DNA from: Luscinia megarhynchos
Taxonomy: Eukaryota; Chordata; Aves; Passeriformes; Turdidae
DNA length: 64,000 bases
Assembly: GCA_034336665.1 (NCBI GenBank)
Contig: JAPFBE010000003.1
Location: forward strand, 62,353,352 to 62,417,351
Direction of reading: 5' to 3'
Shown: positions 35,655 through 50,322 of the stretch, one piece after another
Position numbering within the stretch: the first letter of the stretch is position 1
Layout: each line of letters begins with the position of its first letter
Position numbers and translations under genes: made by a program
Notes under the pieces: generated by a model
What the model was told of the DNA's origin: nothing
The model's database searches: none
What the model saw: the letters and a program-made list of their open reading frames with translations, nothing else

Positions 35655-38598
35655 TTGTGTTGGTTTGGCTTTTTCCACAAACAAAATCAGAGAAACAATC
35701 AAAGTGATAGTTCATGTAGCAACAGAAATAAGTATGCACGTTGGGAATTAATGGCTTTATGGGGAATCTGTGGATGTTGAGACTTAATAGCTGTTTGCTC
35801 CAAAAAGGGTTTATTTGCATTGGGATACAATGCTTTTCTCAAAATCCAAGAAACGTGGAATTTCCCTTACAACTTTGTTACATTAAATGTACTTAAATGT
35901 TAAATGTTGACTGCTTTCTGACTGAATATGATAAACACACTGTCAAGACAAAATAACATTTTTAGAGCTTGTGCATTGTCTTCTGTCTTTGCATCTGGGA
36001 GCCTATTTTCCTCACACCAGGATTCTGAAATATCTTCAGTGAATGGTTATACTCTGCTTAATACATCAGATATCTTGCAAGAAGCAGTGAAGTAGTTAAT
36101 GATTTAATTTAGCCTCTTGCAGTGAATGATGCAGATGACTTAGATCCAGAAATTAAAATGCTGAGAGAGGGCATCTTTCTATACATGTGGAAATGTGGCT
36201 TCCTTCCTGTGCAGTAAAGGCATAATTTACAAGATGTTGCACTGGATAGTTAACCAAACATTTATATGAAAAATAAGTTGAGGTCTAAGGGTATGACTTA
36301 ATTTAGTGCTTGGGATCAAATATCAATCTTTTCCTGTAAATTAACCTTTATATGACTGTAATTTATTAGAAAATGCCATACTGGTGGTATGTATATTGAA
36401 AATGAGGTTGTTCAGCTTTCACTTCACAGACCCACTTTTTTTATCAGTTGAATAATGCATTTTTTTTTTAATGCAGAATGAAGCATGCATAACTTAAAAA
36501 ATATTGCTAAGTTGATAGCCAATAGGAATTGTAGAGGAAAAAAAGTTTATTTTGCTAGGCAGATGTTCCAACGGGGCAGCTGGAAGTAGGATGGTGACCT
36601 GGTGGGTTCTAGTTCTTCACCTTTGCTACATGAGCAATTTAGAGGGGTGTAGAGAGTTTCTTTCTTGCAAATTCTGGATCCACTGGGTATTTTTAGCATG
36701 GCTCCACTGAGTCACTTATTGCATAGCAGGTCTGTATTTTAATCTAATGAGGATCTTTCTAATAACTTCCATTGCTGAAACATTTGAATGTGGGAAGGAG
36801 GTGAAAGTAATTGGATTGCAATAATTAAATCATCCAATGCAATTACCTTCAAAAGGTTGTGTGTTTTATGCTTCCTGAATGCAAACAGGAATTGATCAGT
36901 GTAGGCAGCTCCAAAGCTGCATCCCTTCTGGAAGGGAAATAATTTGGTGGGATATGAGTGAAGGAGGTCTCTGGGTAAGAAGGATATGAAGATCATTTTG
37001 TTACCCCAAAGATCTGTAAGGAAGACTGGTGCAGTTTTTAATGAGGGAGGTAATTTTGAAACTTTGCTTGAAAAAACTCCCAATGTGATGTAACACTTGT
37101 TTTTGAATTCTTTCCAAAGCTGTAGGTTGATGCTCACTGGGAACTACAGCCCTGCATTTACCTGCATTTGCAGAAAAAATTAGCTTCCCTACATCTGGAA
37201 TGTGATGTAGTCACTAGGCTGCTTCTTATGAAACATGGTGAAAACTGATTTTTGTGGAGCTGCTGAAGACCTGAGGCAGCTTGGCTCTCTGAACCTTGTT
37301 CTAGTGACCTCACTGTGACAGAGTATTTTTCTGTGGTTGTGACTTATGGTTCATTTTTTGGGTTTCTACTTGACCAAAGTTTCTGAAGTAGAAACTGGTC
37401 AGTATCTGGTTTTTTGCCCCATGCCTGAGGAGCAGAGCTTGCACTGCTCCCGGGCATGTGTACTCAGGTATCTGCAAAAATCACTGAACTGCATTGCTCA
37501 TTGTCCAGAAAACTGAAAAATGGCTGGAAACTGTTTAACAGCAGAGTAGTAAAGTTGTCATGGGACTTTTTTTTAAAGTAATTTAAAAAAAATTCATTTC
37601 TTCTGATGTTGTCTCCTATGAATCATTGTTTTTTAGTCACTTGCCGTGAAAAACCAAAAAAAGCCTTCTATGTAAACCAAAACTGTGTTAAAATGGTGTC
37701 ACTTTCTCTGAGGTCTAAGCATAACTGGTGGGTATAACACCCTGAGAAACCCATGCAATCTCCTAGCTGCATGTAACCTACCAAAACTTTGGCATTTTCC
37801 CTGTTATGCAAAGTGCATCTGCATTTTGTTACAGCAACATGAATTAAATGGGGAAACATCTTATTAAGCATGGGTTGAATGCTTTGTGTGAAAAAAATCC
37901 TGCCTTTCAGTCCATCTGCCTGCTTGCTTGGTGCTCTGTTTTGTGCAATGTGTTTTTTTTCTGTCACTGGGTGGGATTGACAGTGCACTTGAATGTTCAA
38001 GTGCTCATGGGACTCCTTCCTTCCTCACAGCTGGTGCCTGAGCTACTGCTGTGAGATCCAGCTGCCTCCACGTGGGTTTTGGTGTGCTCCCTGTGCTCTT
38101 CCCATCCAGGACTGTGTCAAGTCCTTGCTTGGTTCACCTCCCTTGCTGTGATCCTGTTTCTCTAGTGTTTGAGCTTTGTACATGAGGGTTTCTGGATTGG
38201 TGACAATGGCAGCAGCATTTTGGGTACAACAACAGGATGTCAAAGGTGCTGGCTGTTGGGAACTGACCCAGGTTCCTCTTGAAGTCAGATCTTACTGGCT
38301 CCTATGGCTTTGTTGCAGGACTTGAGCGGTATAGAGTAGGGAATGCTATCATTATTCAAAATACTTTCATTTTCTAGGAAGCCCTATGATGAGCTACAGA
38401 CAAAGGTTACAATGAGGCTATTATATCTTTTAGAAATGCCTTTGTGTAATCACTGCTAACAGAGAACCTCTCTAAAACAGCCCTGAAATAAAGTCTGTCA
38501 TTCAGAGCTCTTAATCTTTTCCCCACATATTTTCCCCCTTTCCTGAACTTGTAGTTCTTGCACTTTATTTCAGAAACTGAACCTTTGCCTGCCCTTTG

Positions 38599-39090
38599 TC
38601 ATAGAATCCATATCCTGGTATCCTGGCTTGGAAGGGACCCACAAAGATCATAAAGTCCAACTCCTGGACCTGCACGGGGCACTCCAAGAATTGCAACGTG
38701 TCTGAGAACTTTGTCTGAATGCTTTTTGAACTTCAGCAGGCTTGGTACTGTGACCAGCTCCCTGGGGAGCCCGTTCCAGTGAAGAATATCCAACCTATCC
38801 TAATATCCAGCCTGAACTTCCCTCATTCAGCTATGTGTCATTCCCTCAGATTCTATTGCTGGCCACCTGAGAGCAGAGATCAGTACCTGCTCTTCCACTT
38901 CCCCCTCAGCAGGAACCTGTAGGCAGCATTGTGGTCTCCCCTCAGTCTCCTCCAGGCTGGACAGGCCAAGTGACCTCAGCTACTCCTCATATGGCTTCCC
39001 CTCCAGACCCTTCACCATGCCTGTGGCCCTCTGTTGCATGCTCTCTAAGTAGCTTTACATCCTTCTTATACTGTGGCTATATAGCTTTAT
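38599..39090 (-). mobile_element. Older CR1 LINE fragment, minus orientation
   Basis: About 490 bp resemble the reverse complement of an old CR1 subfamily. Landmarks on the + strand are TTGGAAGGGACCCACAAAG, AAGTCCAACTCCTGGACCTG, CCTCAGTCTCCTCCAGGCTG, CTCATATGGCTTCCCCTCC and TGTTGCATGCTCTCTAAGTA. It is diverged and interrupted by indels; short open frames across it are shadows. It is a distinct, older subfamily from the copy near 7.1 kb, since the order and wording of the 3' segment differ. Confidence 0.88.
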
Positions 39091-42000
39091 AACCTCAGTC
39101 CCAGAAAAGGTCCAGCGAGTTAATCTTTGACTAGTTTAGCTTAACTCATACATTTGTTCATCAAAACTGGAGGAAGCAAAGTAGTGCCTGGAATGTGCCC
39201 CAGCATTCAGTGTATATGCAGATCCCTCCATCATAGGTGTGTGATAGGCTTTGGGGGAACTGATATGGTTGAGTCTGAGTGAGAGACAGTCAAGCACTTC
39301 CCTGGGTCTTTGGTGTTGGGTTTGGTGGGGGTGGTGTGGAAGTACTGGGGTTTTGTCTTGATTTTCTTTCACTTTTCATTCAGGAAGACATAGGATAAGG
39401 ACTGTTAGATGAAGTCATCTTGTTGCCTGAGGCTTTGGCACTCTGCTATTACATTTCTATTTGTTTTCCCTGAAACACAATCTGGCCCAGAAACTAGTTC
39501 TGGTTTTGATTTTTGCTTTCAGATACTTTCTTTCAAAATTTATTAGAGAGATGGAACTCCTCATCACCGGTTCCAGTACACTGGCAGGGTCCATGAACTG
39601 CTACTAAGCATCAAAGATTCTTTATTCACAGTGGGGTTCCATGTCACTAAGCATGGAAGTCAAAATCTCTTCTCATCTCTTGCCTGTAAAAAGTCTCTGG
39701 AGACATTGGGGGATATATAGTACTGTGTAATTCAGTTTAATGCAGTTGCTAAATAATTTTCCTTATCCTACTTCTAATGACAGAGTGTTGCTGCTAAAGG
39801 CAATAAAGCCATCAGTGGTGCACTTGGACTTCAAAGGCTTCTATTGTCACATTTGGTTAATGACATCAGGTAGAGCTTTTGCTGTTGCAAATGCAGATAT
39901 ATAGTTTCTAGAGAAACATGTCTTTTGAGTACTTCTGAATTGTCTGATATTGGATATTTAGGAATAGGTGGAGTTTGGAGTTTCTTTCCGACACAAAAGA
40001 AGTCTTCAGTGTATTAATGGTAAGAATAATGCTGGTACTCCATTAGGTATGCCTGAAACCTCACAGATTGCACTAACACTTATACATTATCCTAACATAT
40101 TTTTGTTTCTTTTGTCAATGAATAGGTGCAAGAGTGTTTTAAAGGACTTTCCAGAATAGTTTAGTGTATTCCTTTTTCAAAACTCTTCTGAATCTGTTAG
40201 TTCAGTTCTGTAGTTAGAACAGCGAGCAGTAGGAAATGTTTGTTTTTAACCATGTCTTTTGCACTGTAGACATATCCCCCTTTCCCAAGGACTATTAACG
40301 TGCAAAGGGTCTCTGAATAAACCTCATGACTTTAGAAAGTGACAGATGAAAGCTTCTGTACCTCTGTAATTTGTGTCCTCACTACAATGAAGAATAAAAC
40401 TACAAAATAATAAAATGAAAACTTAAAAATAATTTCATATTTCATTTGATGTTTACTGGTTTGGTCACTCAGCAAGACAATATGCACAAGACATATGCAC
40501 TATATGGTCCAAGATAGAAACAATAAGGAATACGTTAAAATACCATTTAAAACAATTTCCTGAAGCCCAAGCATACCTATATTAATTAGTGTAGTAAATT
40601 GTATGTGTTGAGGGTTACCTCTGCTCTGTTGTACTCTGGTGTATGTCTGAGGCATGAAGGTGATAATGTTACAGAAGTGCATCTCAGCAAGGTGAAACTT
40701 TTAAAAAAGACAGGAGTGAGGAAGGAAAAAATGAGCAGGAGAGGAAGGGGTTTCCATTATGGGAAACAGATGTATGTATTAGATTTCCTCACTCAGACTG
40801 TGAAACTAGAACTGGTGCCTTTATGGATGTACTAGAGAAGTGGAATGTTACAGAGATCTTGTTTCTTGAGGTAATGGATCTCCCTACCATAGGTTTCCCA
40901 GTATTGCAACATACAAATGTCTTGGACCAGTGCTTTGACACATCAGTATGTCTGTACTGTATGCAACACCAGTGTTTGTCTTTTGCCTTAATTTCATGCA
41001 AGGCACAAAGGAGAAAAGACAGGAGCCCTGCTATGGATCACTCACAGAAGCTCAACTCCGACACTCCAAGGAACACTGAATTTTCCAGCAGTGAGGTGGT
41101 TGCTCAGGCCAGAGTAGGGATAGAATACAAAATCTCACATCCAACTTGGCAGATTGTGCACAATTTTCACTGCAGGCACACTGCAGCCTAAATGCACAAA
41201 ATTTGGGTCTGTATGAGCAAATTGTTTTTATCCTAAATGAGATACCAGTGACTCAATAAGTTTCTGTAGATGGTGATGCTCAGAGCTGGACGTGCTGCTG
41301 TTAACATGGTCACCTCCATGAGCAGTAGGTGCTCAAGTGAAGCCCACCTCCTGCACAGCCTGGCAGTGTGCTTGAGACCATCCACAGCCACCTGGACCTG
41401 TGGCAATTCTCCTCATCATAACAGAGAGAAGCAATTTTTCTTTTAAAATAATAAATTTTCCCTTTAATAGATGAAGACATAACCTGGCTCTTGTATGTCT
41501 CATTTAGAAATAAATCGTCTCTTATGAAAAGACTAGAAGAATATCCGTTGATTTGACAGCTTCTAAAAATCTTTCCAAGTCAATTTGCTGGCAATAGAAT
41601 GAAGGGACAACTCATTTCCATGGTGATGCTGACTGAATCACTCTAGAGCAGCTGAAGAATGAATCCTGACCTGGGTGGATGCTGTTGAAGTCCAGTAGCC
41701 ATGCAAGCAGCAAGTACTGCTCATGCTGGATATCCATTAAAAAAGCTTATTTTCATTCATGCTCGAGTTTTTTTTTCTTTGCATTCTTTAGAAGCTGCAA
41801 CAGGTCTAGGTTGCACATCTAGTAGTGGATAGTATTCTCTAAAGAAGTATACAGAAATGTGTGGAACTGAAGCTGAAGAAGGATGTGCTCTTCCAAGAAC
41901 ATCTGGCTTCTCCTAAATTGAGTAATTATGGTTTGTTCTTCAGCCCAAATCTACTTTGAGAAAGTGTTACATAGAAAAGGTTGCTGCACTAAAGTTGGTT

Positions 42001-45000
42001 TTCCTTCTTTCAATAAAATGTTTTATCTGTTCCAGTGAACTTAAGAAATTTCTGTATTGTCATTTCAATTTTACATGAGCTTATACACAGATATTGGAAT
42101 TCCATTATAATTCTTAATATAAATTTTAAATGTTTGCTTTAAAGACATGCATAATAATCATCCTTGATTTTAAAACAAATTATTGACAAGATCTTTTATT
42201 TTCTTTTATTTCAAATCATTTACTCGGTCAATACTTATTTCTCTAAATAGTTATATGAACTGACTTGCTGGTTATGTTCCCTTTCATACACTTTACAGTT
42301 AGATGACATCTTTTCATAGCAATTTTATTCTTAGAATATTTTGGTTCTAATTTAGTCACATGATTTAGTCTTTGAATGGAAATATATTTGACTACCCAAA
42401 AAAATGAACATACTGTGTACCTATAGAAGAGGCCTATATTAGTAAAAGTAGTTTCACTCTTAATGCAAACTCCAGCGTTTTTTTTCCTTGTTTGTGTAAA
42501 AGCTTTACTAGAAAATATGTTTTGTTTCTTTATCATTTATCTAAAAGTCTTAAAATTTTTGCAGTTGTCAAATTGATTAGTAATTCAGAGGGTACAGTTT
42601 AATAAACAATGACAAAACCAACCCAAAGCATTCAAATTATTGCTATTTTTGCACATAAAATTCATTTTTATTTCCTGCAGCTTTTGAAAGATCTATGCAG
42701 ACCTTTCCTAGCAAGCTGAATTATTTGTAAGATGTTGTACTGGATTTATTATTTGTCAAAGCCTCAGAGTGGAGACGAAGGGCAATGTTGTTGAAGCCTG
42801 GGGATTTTGTAATGGATAGCACTCAAATACATAGATTGGGATGGTTAAGAAAGACAGGTCTCTCACAGGTGCCTTCCCTCAGGGTAGTTTCAGATTCAGT
42901 TGTTTTGGCTGCCTGTGATTCATCCCATTATTTTTTTGAGTACACTCAGTCATTGCCCCAATAACCTCACTTGTCAAGGACTTTTGGGAAACAGAGTGGT
43001 TGGTGTGCTTCTGGTCAACAGCTGTGGCCAGCTACAGGGAGAAATGACAAAGATTTGTCTGTCCCTCTCACAATCAAAGATATGTCAGCGTTGTTACTGG
43101 CTGGTGAATTGTGCCTTATAAAAGTTTTGGTGGCTTTGCTTCAGAGCTGCTGCTGTGTTCAACACAAAAAGGCCATTAGACTTTGGAGATAATTATAATG
43201 AATGTTACATGTTTTGAGTAATTTGTGAGTGCTTTCTAACCTAGGGACTCAGTGAAGTGTTAGTTTTTAGAGCAACATACCTGTCAAAGTGTGTGCTTGA
43301 GGTATTTCTACAATGATTCAGCTTGTGTAGTGCCCAAATATGCAAGGTTTCAGAATTATTTGCTGTAAAAGGAGTTTGAGTGCAGGGTAAGATGAGCAGA
43401 AACCTGATTTTGGATATATGCAATACAAGAAGACAAGATGGTGTAGCCCTTGGTTTTAAGTTTGAAGGCTAGATTACTAGTTCTTGAATTGCATTATTAT
43501 GCATGACATCTCAAATCAGACTGTATTTGTGTATGTAATGCCTAAGATCAATTTATAATCTATTATTATTTTTCTTGTATTTCTTATATTATGGTATTGC
43601 TCTGAATTTGTACTGATTAAAGAGGGCTACAATCTTATTTTTGAATAAAATAAGGTAACAGTAAAAATTATTATGCCATCTTTTCCATAAGCTGTATTGC
43701 CCTGCTTATCCTCTTCTGTACTGGAAAGAGCAATTGTTGCTTTTTTTTTCTTAATAGTATCAAGTGCAAGTTATAGAACCTCTAGTTTTTTAGATCCCTC
43801 CTGCATATGCTGTTGCATAATAATTTTGATGGAAAAGACTAAATAGAAGTGGGTGATGGTTCAAAATCTATTGCGTTATGCTAGCATGGTGGATAACTAT
43901 GGATAATTGTTTTCTAGATAAGCTTAATACATTCAGTATGAATCAATAAAGCATGAACATAATATTACATGGAGAGTTTTCTAGTTAGCATTAGATATAA
44001 GGATTAGTGGAACAGTAAGGGAAGAGGGAGTGGGCTATACAGGAACAAGCAAGAGGCTAATGCTGTTTTAACTGTTGACAGTGTTACTAGGCATGTTTTG
44101 ACAAAATTAACTGTTTAACTGAAGTTAAGAAAGAGCTTCAATTACAAGGAGGCTTCAGAGACTGGACTAAAACAAGCAATGACAGTAAGGGCTGAAATGA
44201 TAAATATTTAATGACCCAGATGACGCATCAGTCCAGATTCTCTGTTGTGGAAACAAGCAACAAATGTCTCAAATGTCTGAAGGGCATAGATTGAGTAACA
44301 GAGATCTGACAGTATAATTATATAATGATTATGAGAAAGCAAAAAAAATCCTGAGTTACATTGGGAAGATCTTCTAGTACAGAGGAAACTGCTGATGTGT
44401 TTGTAGAGAGCACTGTGTGGTTCTAAGTGCCTCTATTCAAAGACAACAACTCCAAACTGATAAGGCAGAAGAGATGTGCAAGGCTGCTTGTCACACTGGT
44501 CATCCCCTTCAGGGAAGGATAAGAGTTTGGCTTCTTCTGTCTGGCACTTCTTGACTCAGTGGCTTCTTCTAATAGCGCATTCTGTGTGCCTGGAGGAGAG
44601 GGAAAGGTCCTGAAGCCAAAGAGGTCATTTTTGGCACAAATGGTCATAGTATTAGTAATAAGCAGCTGAAAATTTCAGAATCTCCTCCTTTTTCTTAGAG
44701 GTTTTCCTGAAGCAGAACAATGAAACAGCAGGCAGCAGATGGGCCAAGGCCTGCCCTGAGAGCAGGGAGAAGGTTTGTGTAGAGACTGGAAGTGCTGATA
44801 CAACAATGCTCTACTGGGCTGCCTGTGGTGTCCCGAATTCTCCTGTGAAGTGTTGAATGAAGAGGAATGTTCAAGCCTTTGTAAAGGCAAAGAACTAAAA
44901 GCCATAGCAGTTTCCAAATACTGTTGGGATCTGTTCAGCCAAGATGCTGAATACATGGAACCAAGGAGTGGTCTACCCTCATCATCTTATAGGGATTAAT

Positions 45001-45168
45001 CTGGGGCTGATGTATCAGGCTGGTATAGGAGTTCACAGGGTTACTTTCCCAAAATAATTTAATTTTGAATAACATCTTGTACATTCATAATGACCACTTT
45101 GCTTTCATTCAGTCATGATTATTTTTTGAAGTCTTCCTCACGTGTATGTTGTATTTTTTCTTTTACAG

Positions 45169-45236
45169 AACAGTTCGTGTCTGGCTGAAGAGAGACAGTG
45201 GGCAATACTGGCCCAGCATATACCATGCAATGCCAT
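45169..45236 (+). CDS. WDFY2: WDFY2 coding exon 2
   Basis: A 68-bp exon encoding the end of Arg-46 through the first base of Ser-69: [20 protein letters not shown] and then MP. It completes WD40 repeat 1 (SEDRTVRVW, the strand-ending Asp-x5-Trp pattern, with Trp-51) and leads into blade 2. The acceptor is a long T-rich tract ending ACAG; the donor is GTAAGT. Entry phase 2 and exit phase 1 join exactly with exon 1 (in its conserved frame) and exon 3. Residue-level identity to WDFY2 is very high. Confidence 0.98.
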
Positions 45237-48200
45237 GTAAGTATAAGGAGATGTTCAATATCTATATCTACTGTGGATTTGCAAAGCTATTTTGATGCAG
45301 CTTCATGCTTATTGACCATTTGCAAGCTTATTTCTCTGTATCAAATGTTATTCTTGAACAATCCTCTTGGTACCTGTGAAGCTTTATGAAGTTACATGTT
45401 AATGCTTCTGAGAGGCATCAGAGATTACAGCAGTAAAAGGATACAGACATGTTAGCAAGAGATGAACCTTTAATGCAAACATAGGTTTTAAAATGTGAGA
45501 ACTCAAAATGTAGTCTTGCCTTCTGCCCCTAATGCAGTCCATAAAGCTCTGTAAGTCTCCGGTGTAAATCACTCTGTCCTTCCTACTGTGTGTGCTCAGT
45601 CCATTAGAGTGCAATGGTAAATGGTTTTATTTGGTAAGAACTTAATATTCCATGGCAGCTAATATGACAGAGAGGATACTAGACAGGGAAGGCAGCTCTT
45701 CCAGTTTAGAAGCAGAATCACTTTACCTCTGCAATTAAATGTGGAAAACCAAATTTCCCTGATGGATCCTTCCATTATGTCTCTTCTCCCAAAGAGAATG
45801 TTCATGCTTTGAGAAACTGCAGATCAATGTCTATTTTTCCAAGAGAGTTGAAGAAGTGTCAGCCCTTGCTGTTTGTTGTAACCCCTGTGTTGAGTGCAGG
45901 AATATAATTTTGTAGGTCATCGGGGCAGGCAAATGCTAATGCTCTGCAGTCAGCTTCAATCAGATGTGCTGGGTTAGCCTGTCTTTGGAAAGCTTGTAAA
46001 GCTGACCTTAAATCCAGATTGGGGAGCACGTATCAGGTCTCGTGGAGGTATTCATACTGTCTGGAAAAAGGATTATTTTAAGCTAAGATAGGTAGATTTG
46101 GAAGAGACATCTGTCTCCATGATAACTAAAATATTTAATAGGTGTAAGTTTTAGTACAAAAACATCAGTTTGGAACTTTAGGGCAGCCTTGGTGTTTGCC
46201 TGCTTTAAGAAAACAATTTGGTAGAGAGGAGGACCCCTCATCTTCCTTTGGTGATGGACTAGCTCATAAGAACTGTCAATCCTCAAAGGTACTTTCTGCT
46301 CAAGACTTTACCCAAGAAGGTATTGGGAACTAGCTAATGACATGGCAGTCTGTGGAGCTCTGTCATGATCACTAGCAGTGGCTTGAGTTCCTTGGACTTG
46401 TCCTAAGAGGTTTGCTTTTCCCAGCCAAACTGTTATGAAATGGCATTTCTAGCTATTTGGCATTGATAATTCTCTTTTTCCATGTGGTGTTATTTGCATT
46501 TTTAAATCTCATTAGATTCTCCTCTGGTCTTAGCAAAACTGTGTTTTTGCCAGTAATAACAGCTTCAGTGGAAATGGTGGAGTAGATCCAGTTCCATTAC
46601 AGGGGGACCATTTCAAAACTCCTTCATAAATTTGAACACTTGACAGTGCTCCTTCACTTTAAAGGCTGATAAGCTTTTGAGGCATGAGGTACTGAAATTA
46701 TATTGTGTTATTTAACAATTTCAAGAATCATCAGGTGTAATTAACAACTGAAGCAATTGCAATCAGTCATGCCTTTAAGCTTGAAAATCATAGAAAAGGC
46801 TCTGAGTCAGAATCTGCACAAGTCTGCACTTGACTGGAAATGATGTTTTTGTCTGTTTCTGTGTTGATCACCTTTTTGATGGTGCTCTGCTTTAGGCTCA
46901 TACTGGGTTTTGTTTAAAGAACAATGACTGCTAAGAGTTTCTCTGTGTAAAATTGTAGTAGGCACAGTGGTGCTGTTGTGCTGCTTAGCAAGCTGTGAGT
47001 GGCAGTACTACCTATAGATATCCTATTAACATGACTTGTACTGACTGTGATGTGTGACCCAATCAATTTTATGATTTAATATCCTTAGATAGCCTTAATA
47101 ACTGAGTTTGAATCTAGGTCCTCTGGGAAATGAGAAGGATGAGGAGTTGGGTTGACTCAATGACGTGCTTTGGTCAAGTTCTGCACCCAAACATGGTCAT
47201 CAATGCATTCTGAATGTGAAAGCCATTAAATACCTTATGGTAAAAAAGGGTCAAGATTATAGATCTCTTCTGAGTTTAGAGGTAGGATTTCTCCTAATTG
47301 GGAAAGTTTTATGTCCTGCCTGTGGGTGATTCTATGGTCAAGAAATTCTGGGCAACACAGTGGCCATAATTTTGATCATCATCTCTAGCCCATGAGAAAG
47401 AAAAGAGCTCTAGCTGAAAGCTTGCTAATCCATTTTCTTCACACCAGCATTGTCTCAACAGCTGATTAACAACAGACCTCTGTGAACATGTAACCCTGGT
47501 TAGATTTGTACTCTTGATTACACATGTAACCATGCTTAGATTTGCCACTTTGGGCACAGGATTAAAAAAACAACTTCACAGACACAAATTTATGAAAGGT
47601 AAAGAAATTTTAGTCAAGAGTCAAGCAAACTTTTCCAATTAAAAAAATCAACAAAACTAAAACACACAAAAAGATCTAAATACGACCAAAAATCCCTATT
47701 ACAGATGTGGAATGGAATAAAGGATTTATTGTACTGAGGAACAATGGAGTATCCAGTCTTTGAGGCAGATAATACACTGCTTATTTTATGATGGTTTTCA
47801 TAACTAACACTTTGCTTTGAACAGGAGGGTAAAAAAACTGCAATGCAAAGCATGTTCCTGTGGTCTTAAACTGTGCAAGTTTAGGCCCTTCAGATGGGGG
47901 TCCCAGAAACTGCAGGGACAAAGTCTGTATTTCTCTTCTGATTCTGTCAGCCTCTAATAAAAGTGGCACACTTTTGAGAGTGTGAAATATGCAACTGGGA
48001 TTTTCCTCCATGTTTCATTTTCTAAAGGCAAATATCAGTGTATATTTGCCCTATATTTAAGACAAAGACTCTAGCCAGACTTCTGCATCAGGAATATCCT
48101 GCTTGTCCTCTATAATAGTTCAGATCAAGTTCAGTTCAGTAGTTCAGATTTTTTCAGTCTGAAATCCAAATCATAGCTAGGTACTAAAGTAGAGGGTCTT

Positions 48201-50322
48201 CAGAGTGCTGTTATTTCTCCTGGATATGTTTTCTAAAGGGTCTTAAATATCTCAGGAGCATAAGGTTTCAGTTTTTTGTTTTATTTTTTGGGTTTTTTTC
48301 TTCCCCTCTTTTTAATGTGCCTAAGTGCTTAAGTACCTGAATATTGTCTTACTTTTACCAGACTAAACTGCTGCAGTCTTGTTACAAGTGGCACAACTGG
48401 CTACATCAGTGTGGCTGATATGGACATAATTTTAGTGCTGACATAATGATTTTTCCAAGTGCTCATGTTACTAAAGAGTTCCCTTGGGAAAATGATTATA
48501 GCAAAATAAGTATCTTTACAGTGCAGTGACTGTGCACACATAGGTCTGGAATTCAGAAATTACTTCTTTTGTAATCAGATTGTGTCAAGCAACTGCTTGC
48601 ATCATTTGCTTCTGAAGTGTTTGGTAAAAGCCTACTTCAAATAATTAATTTGCCTGAGACAACTTCTCTGTGAGCTGCTCATTGCCTTCAGAGATACTGG
48701 CAGCACTTTCAATGTATGCACAGTGTCCAGTGTTTAAAAGCTGCTGTGTAATGTGCCTGTTCTGGCATTAAGTGCCTTTAAGCTTATTTAGTGTTTATTA
48801 TGTTTAGAAGTGGAGAGTTTTCTGTCCATTTTTTTTCTACAACTCTTATTCTGCTATAGGCATAAAAACCTCAGTATAATAGTAATGCACCACCTTTGGA
48901 AGGGATGATTCCAGTTTGCCTTTTCTTAGGGAGATGTACAGAAAGGAGCAATTTTGTCACTGTTACTAGCCCTGATTTAATTGTTTCCTTTCTGTCAGTT
49001 TCCTTGAACTGAAGCCTTTTCATTGACTCAATTCAGTCAACCCTTCCAGGAGAGGAACAAACTGAGGTGCACACCTGGATGTGGATCTGATGGGCTTTCT
49101 GTTTATGGTTAATTGCCCTTCAGGAACCATTTCAAGAGGGAGTCAATACTGAAGGTGGAACAAGTTTTATTATACAGTCAATATTGACTCTTCCTCTTTA
49201 TATAGCTTTGCTGCCAATTAAACTATCAAGGAAGATTTGCTAAGCTCTGGGCTGTTTAGTCCTGAGAGAGACATTACACAAATTGAGAAGGTACTAGATT
49301 ACAGTACTGCAAAAAAGAGAGGACTCCAACCTTGTTAGTAACACAAATGTGAGCAATCACAATGGAGAGTAGAAACCAAGATGGGGGGAGAAAGCAGAAC
49401 TAAAAGTGCATCTGACTGTACTCTATATTTATCATAAGAATATGGTTTATAAAACACTGTTACTGTTATCCTAGCTGCAGTTGGCAATTGCTCCTGAGAA
49501 ATAATTCCTGAAGGTTTCTGCTGGGACAGCAGGATTCCCAGCTGCATGCTGCTGTGTTGGGTAGTAAAAGCATTCCTGCTTTTGTAACTTCACAATTTTT
49601 CAGTTAAACCAAGCACAGCTCTTGAGTTCTTGCAAGGAAATCTGGTTTTACCCTTGATACAAGCTCTGCCACATTCTCGAGGGAGCACACTGTGACCATC
49701 TTGTGTGCAATTTCAGGGTAAATTCTGATATTTGTTAGAGTAATATCAATGTAATCAAGCAACGACTAGTTTTAGATACAAACTTTTGTTTTGACCATAG
49801 TATGTGATACTGTCATAGTGCTGTCTGTGATGGAATTGGAGCAGGAGACAGTTGAACTGAGTCCTTAGTATTAGCTGATGTGTTGATTCCTACTGGGGAA
49901 TTTTCTTAGTGCAGGTATAGGATGCAAGCCTCTGACATAAAGTAGTTTTGTTTTATTGTCAGCTCAGTTCAGGCAAATGTAAAAAACTAAATTATTCAGC
50001 TAAGCAATCTCTGACTTATAGTGAAATGTCAAGTGCTTCATATCAAAGCAGCACCATTGCTCTTATATGAAAGGCTTATTTACAGATAGCTAGTAAAAAA
50101 AAAAGGAAGGAACTGGAGCAAGAAATAGCTATTTTCCATGTCCTAATAGGATAGGGTTGAATGAATTGCAAGAACATTTTTATTTTAATGCTTGTCTATT
50201 AGTAAGCTCAAAATGCTACACAGCATCATAAAGCATGTTAGCTAATTTTAGACTTTCCAGAACTTCCAAGAAAATGAGAATTGCAGTTTTGTTAACTTCA
50301 TCAACATGTTCATTTTTTTCAG
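45237..50322 (+). other. WDFY2: WDFY2 intron 2 (5.1 kb), nothing else seen
   Basis: Consensus GTAAGT donor, T-rich tract and TTTCAG acceptor, phase 1. The sequence is AT-rich; no repeat family, nested gene or RNA gene was recognised apart from a short palindrome at 49176-49189. Confidence 0.75.
49176..49189. repeat. Perfect 14-bp palindrome in intron 2
   Basis: AGTCAATATTGACT is a perfect inverted repeat, and a second half-match AGTCAATA lies 28 bp earlier (49141-49148). Such a site could bind a dimeric factor, but a palindrome of this size is expected by chance in tens of kilobases of AT-rich DNA. Confidence 0.6.

Larger units (their letters stand above)
13617..45168 (+). other. WDFY2: WDFY2 intron 1 (31.5 kb), no other gene seen
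   Basis: Begins with a GT donor in the CpG island and ends with a pyrimidine tract and TTTTACAG acceptor. Phase is 2. Apart from the repeats listed separately, the sequence is AT-rich noncoding DNA. I found no nested gene with recognisable coding content on either strand; the longest open frames (for example 20254-20685 and minus 25705-26091) match no family I know. Long first introns often hold enhancers, but none can be identified here without conservation or chromatin data. Confidence 0.75.

Noticed and set aside
40823..41191. 122-codon + strand frame in intron 1
   Set aside because: No family resemblance and no coding-exon signals; treated as a chance frame.
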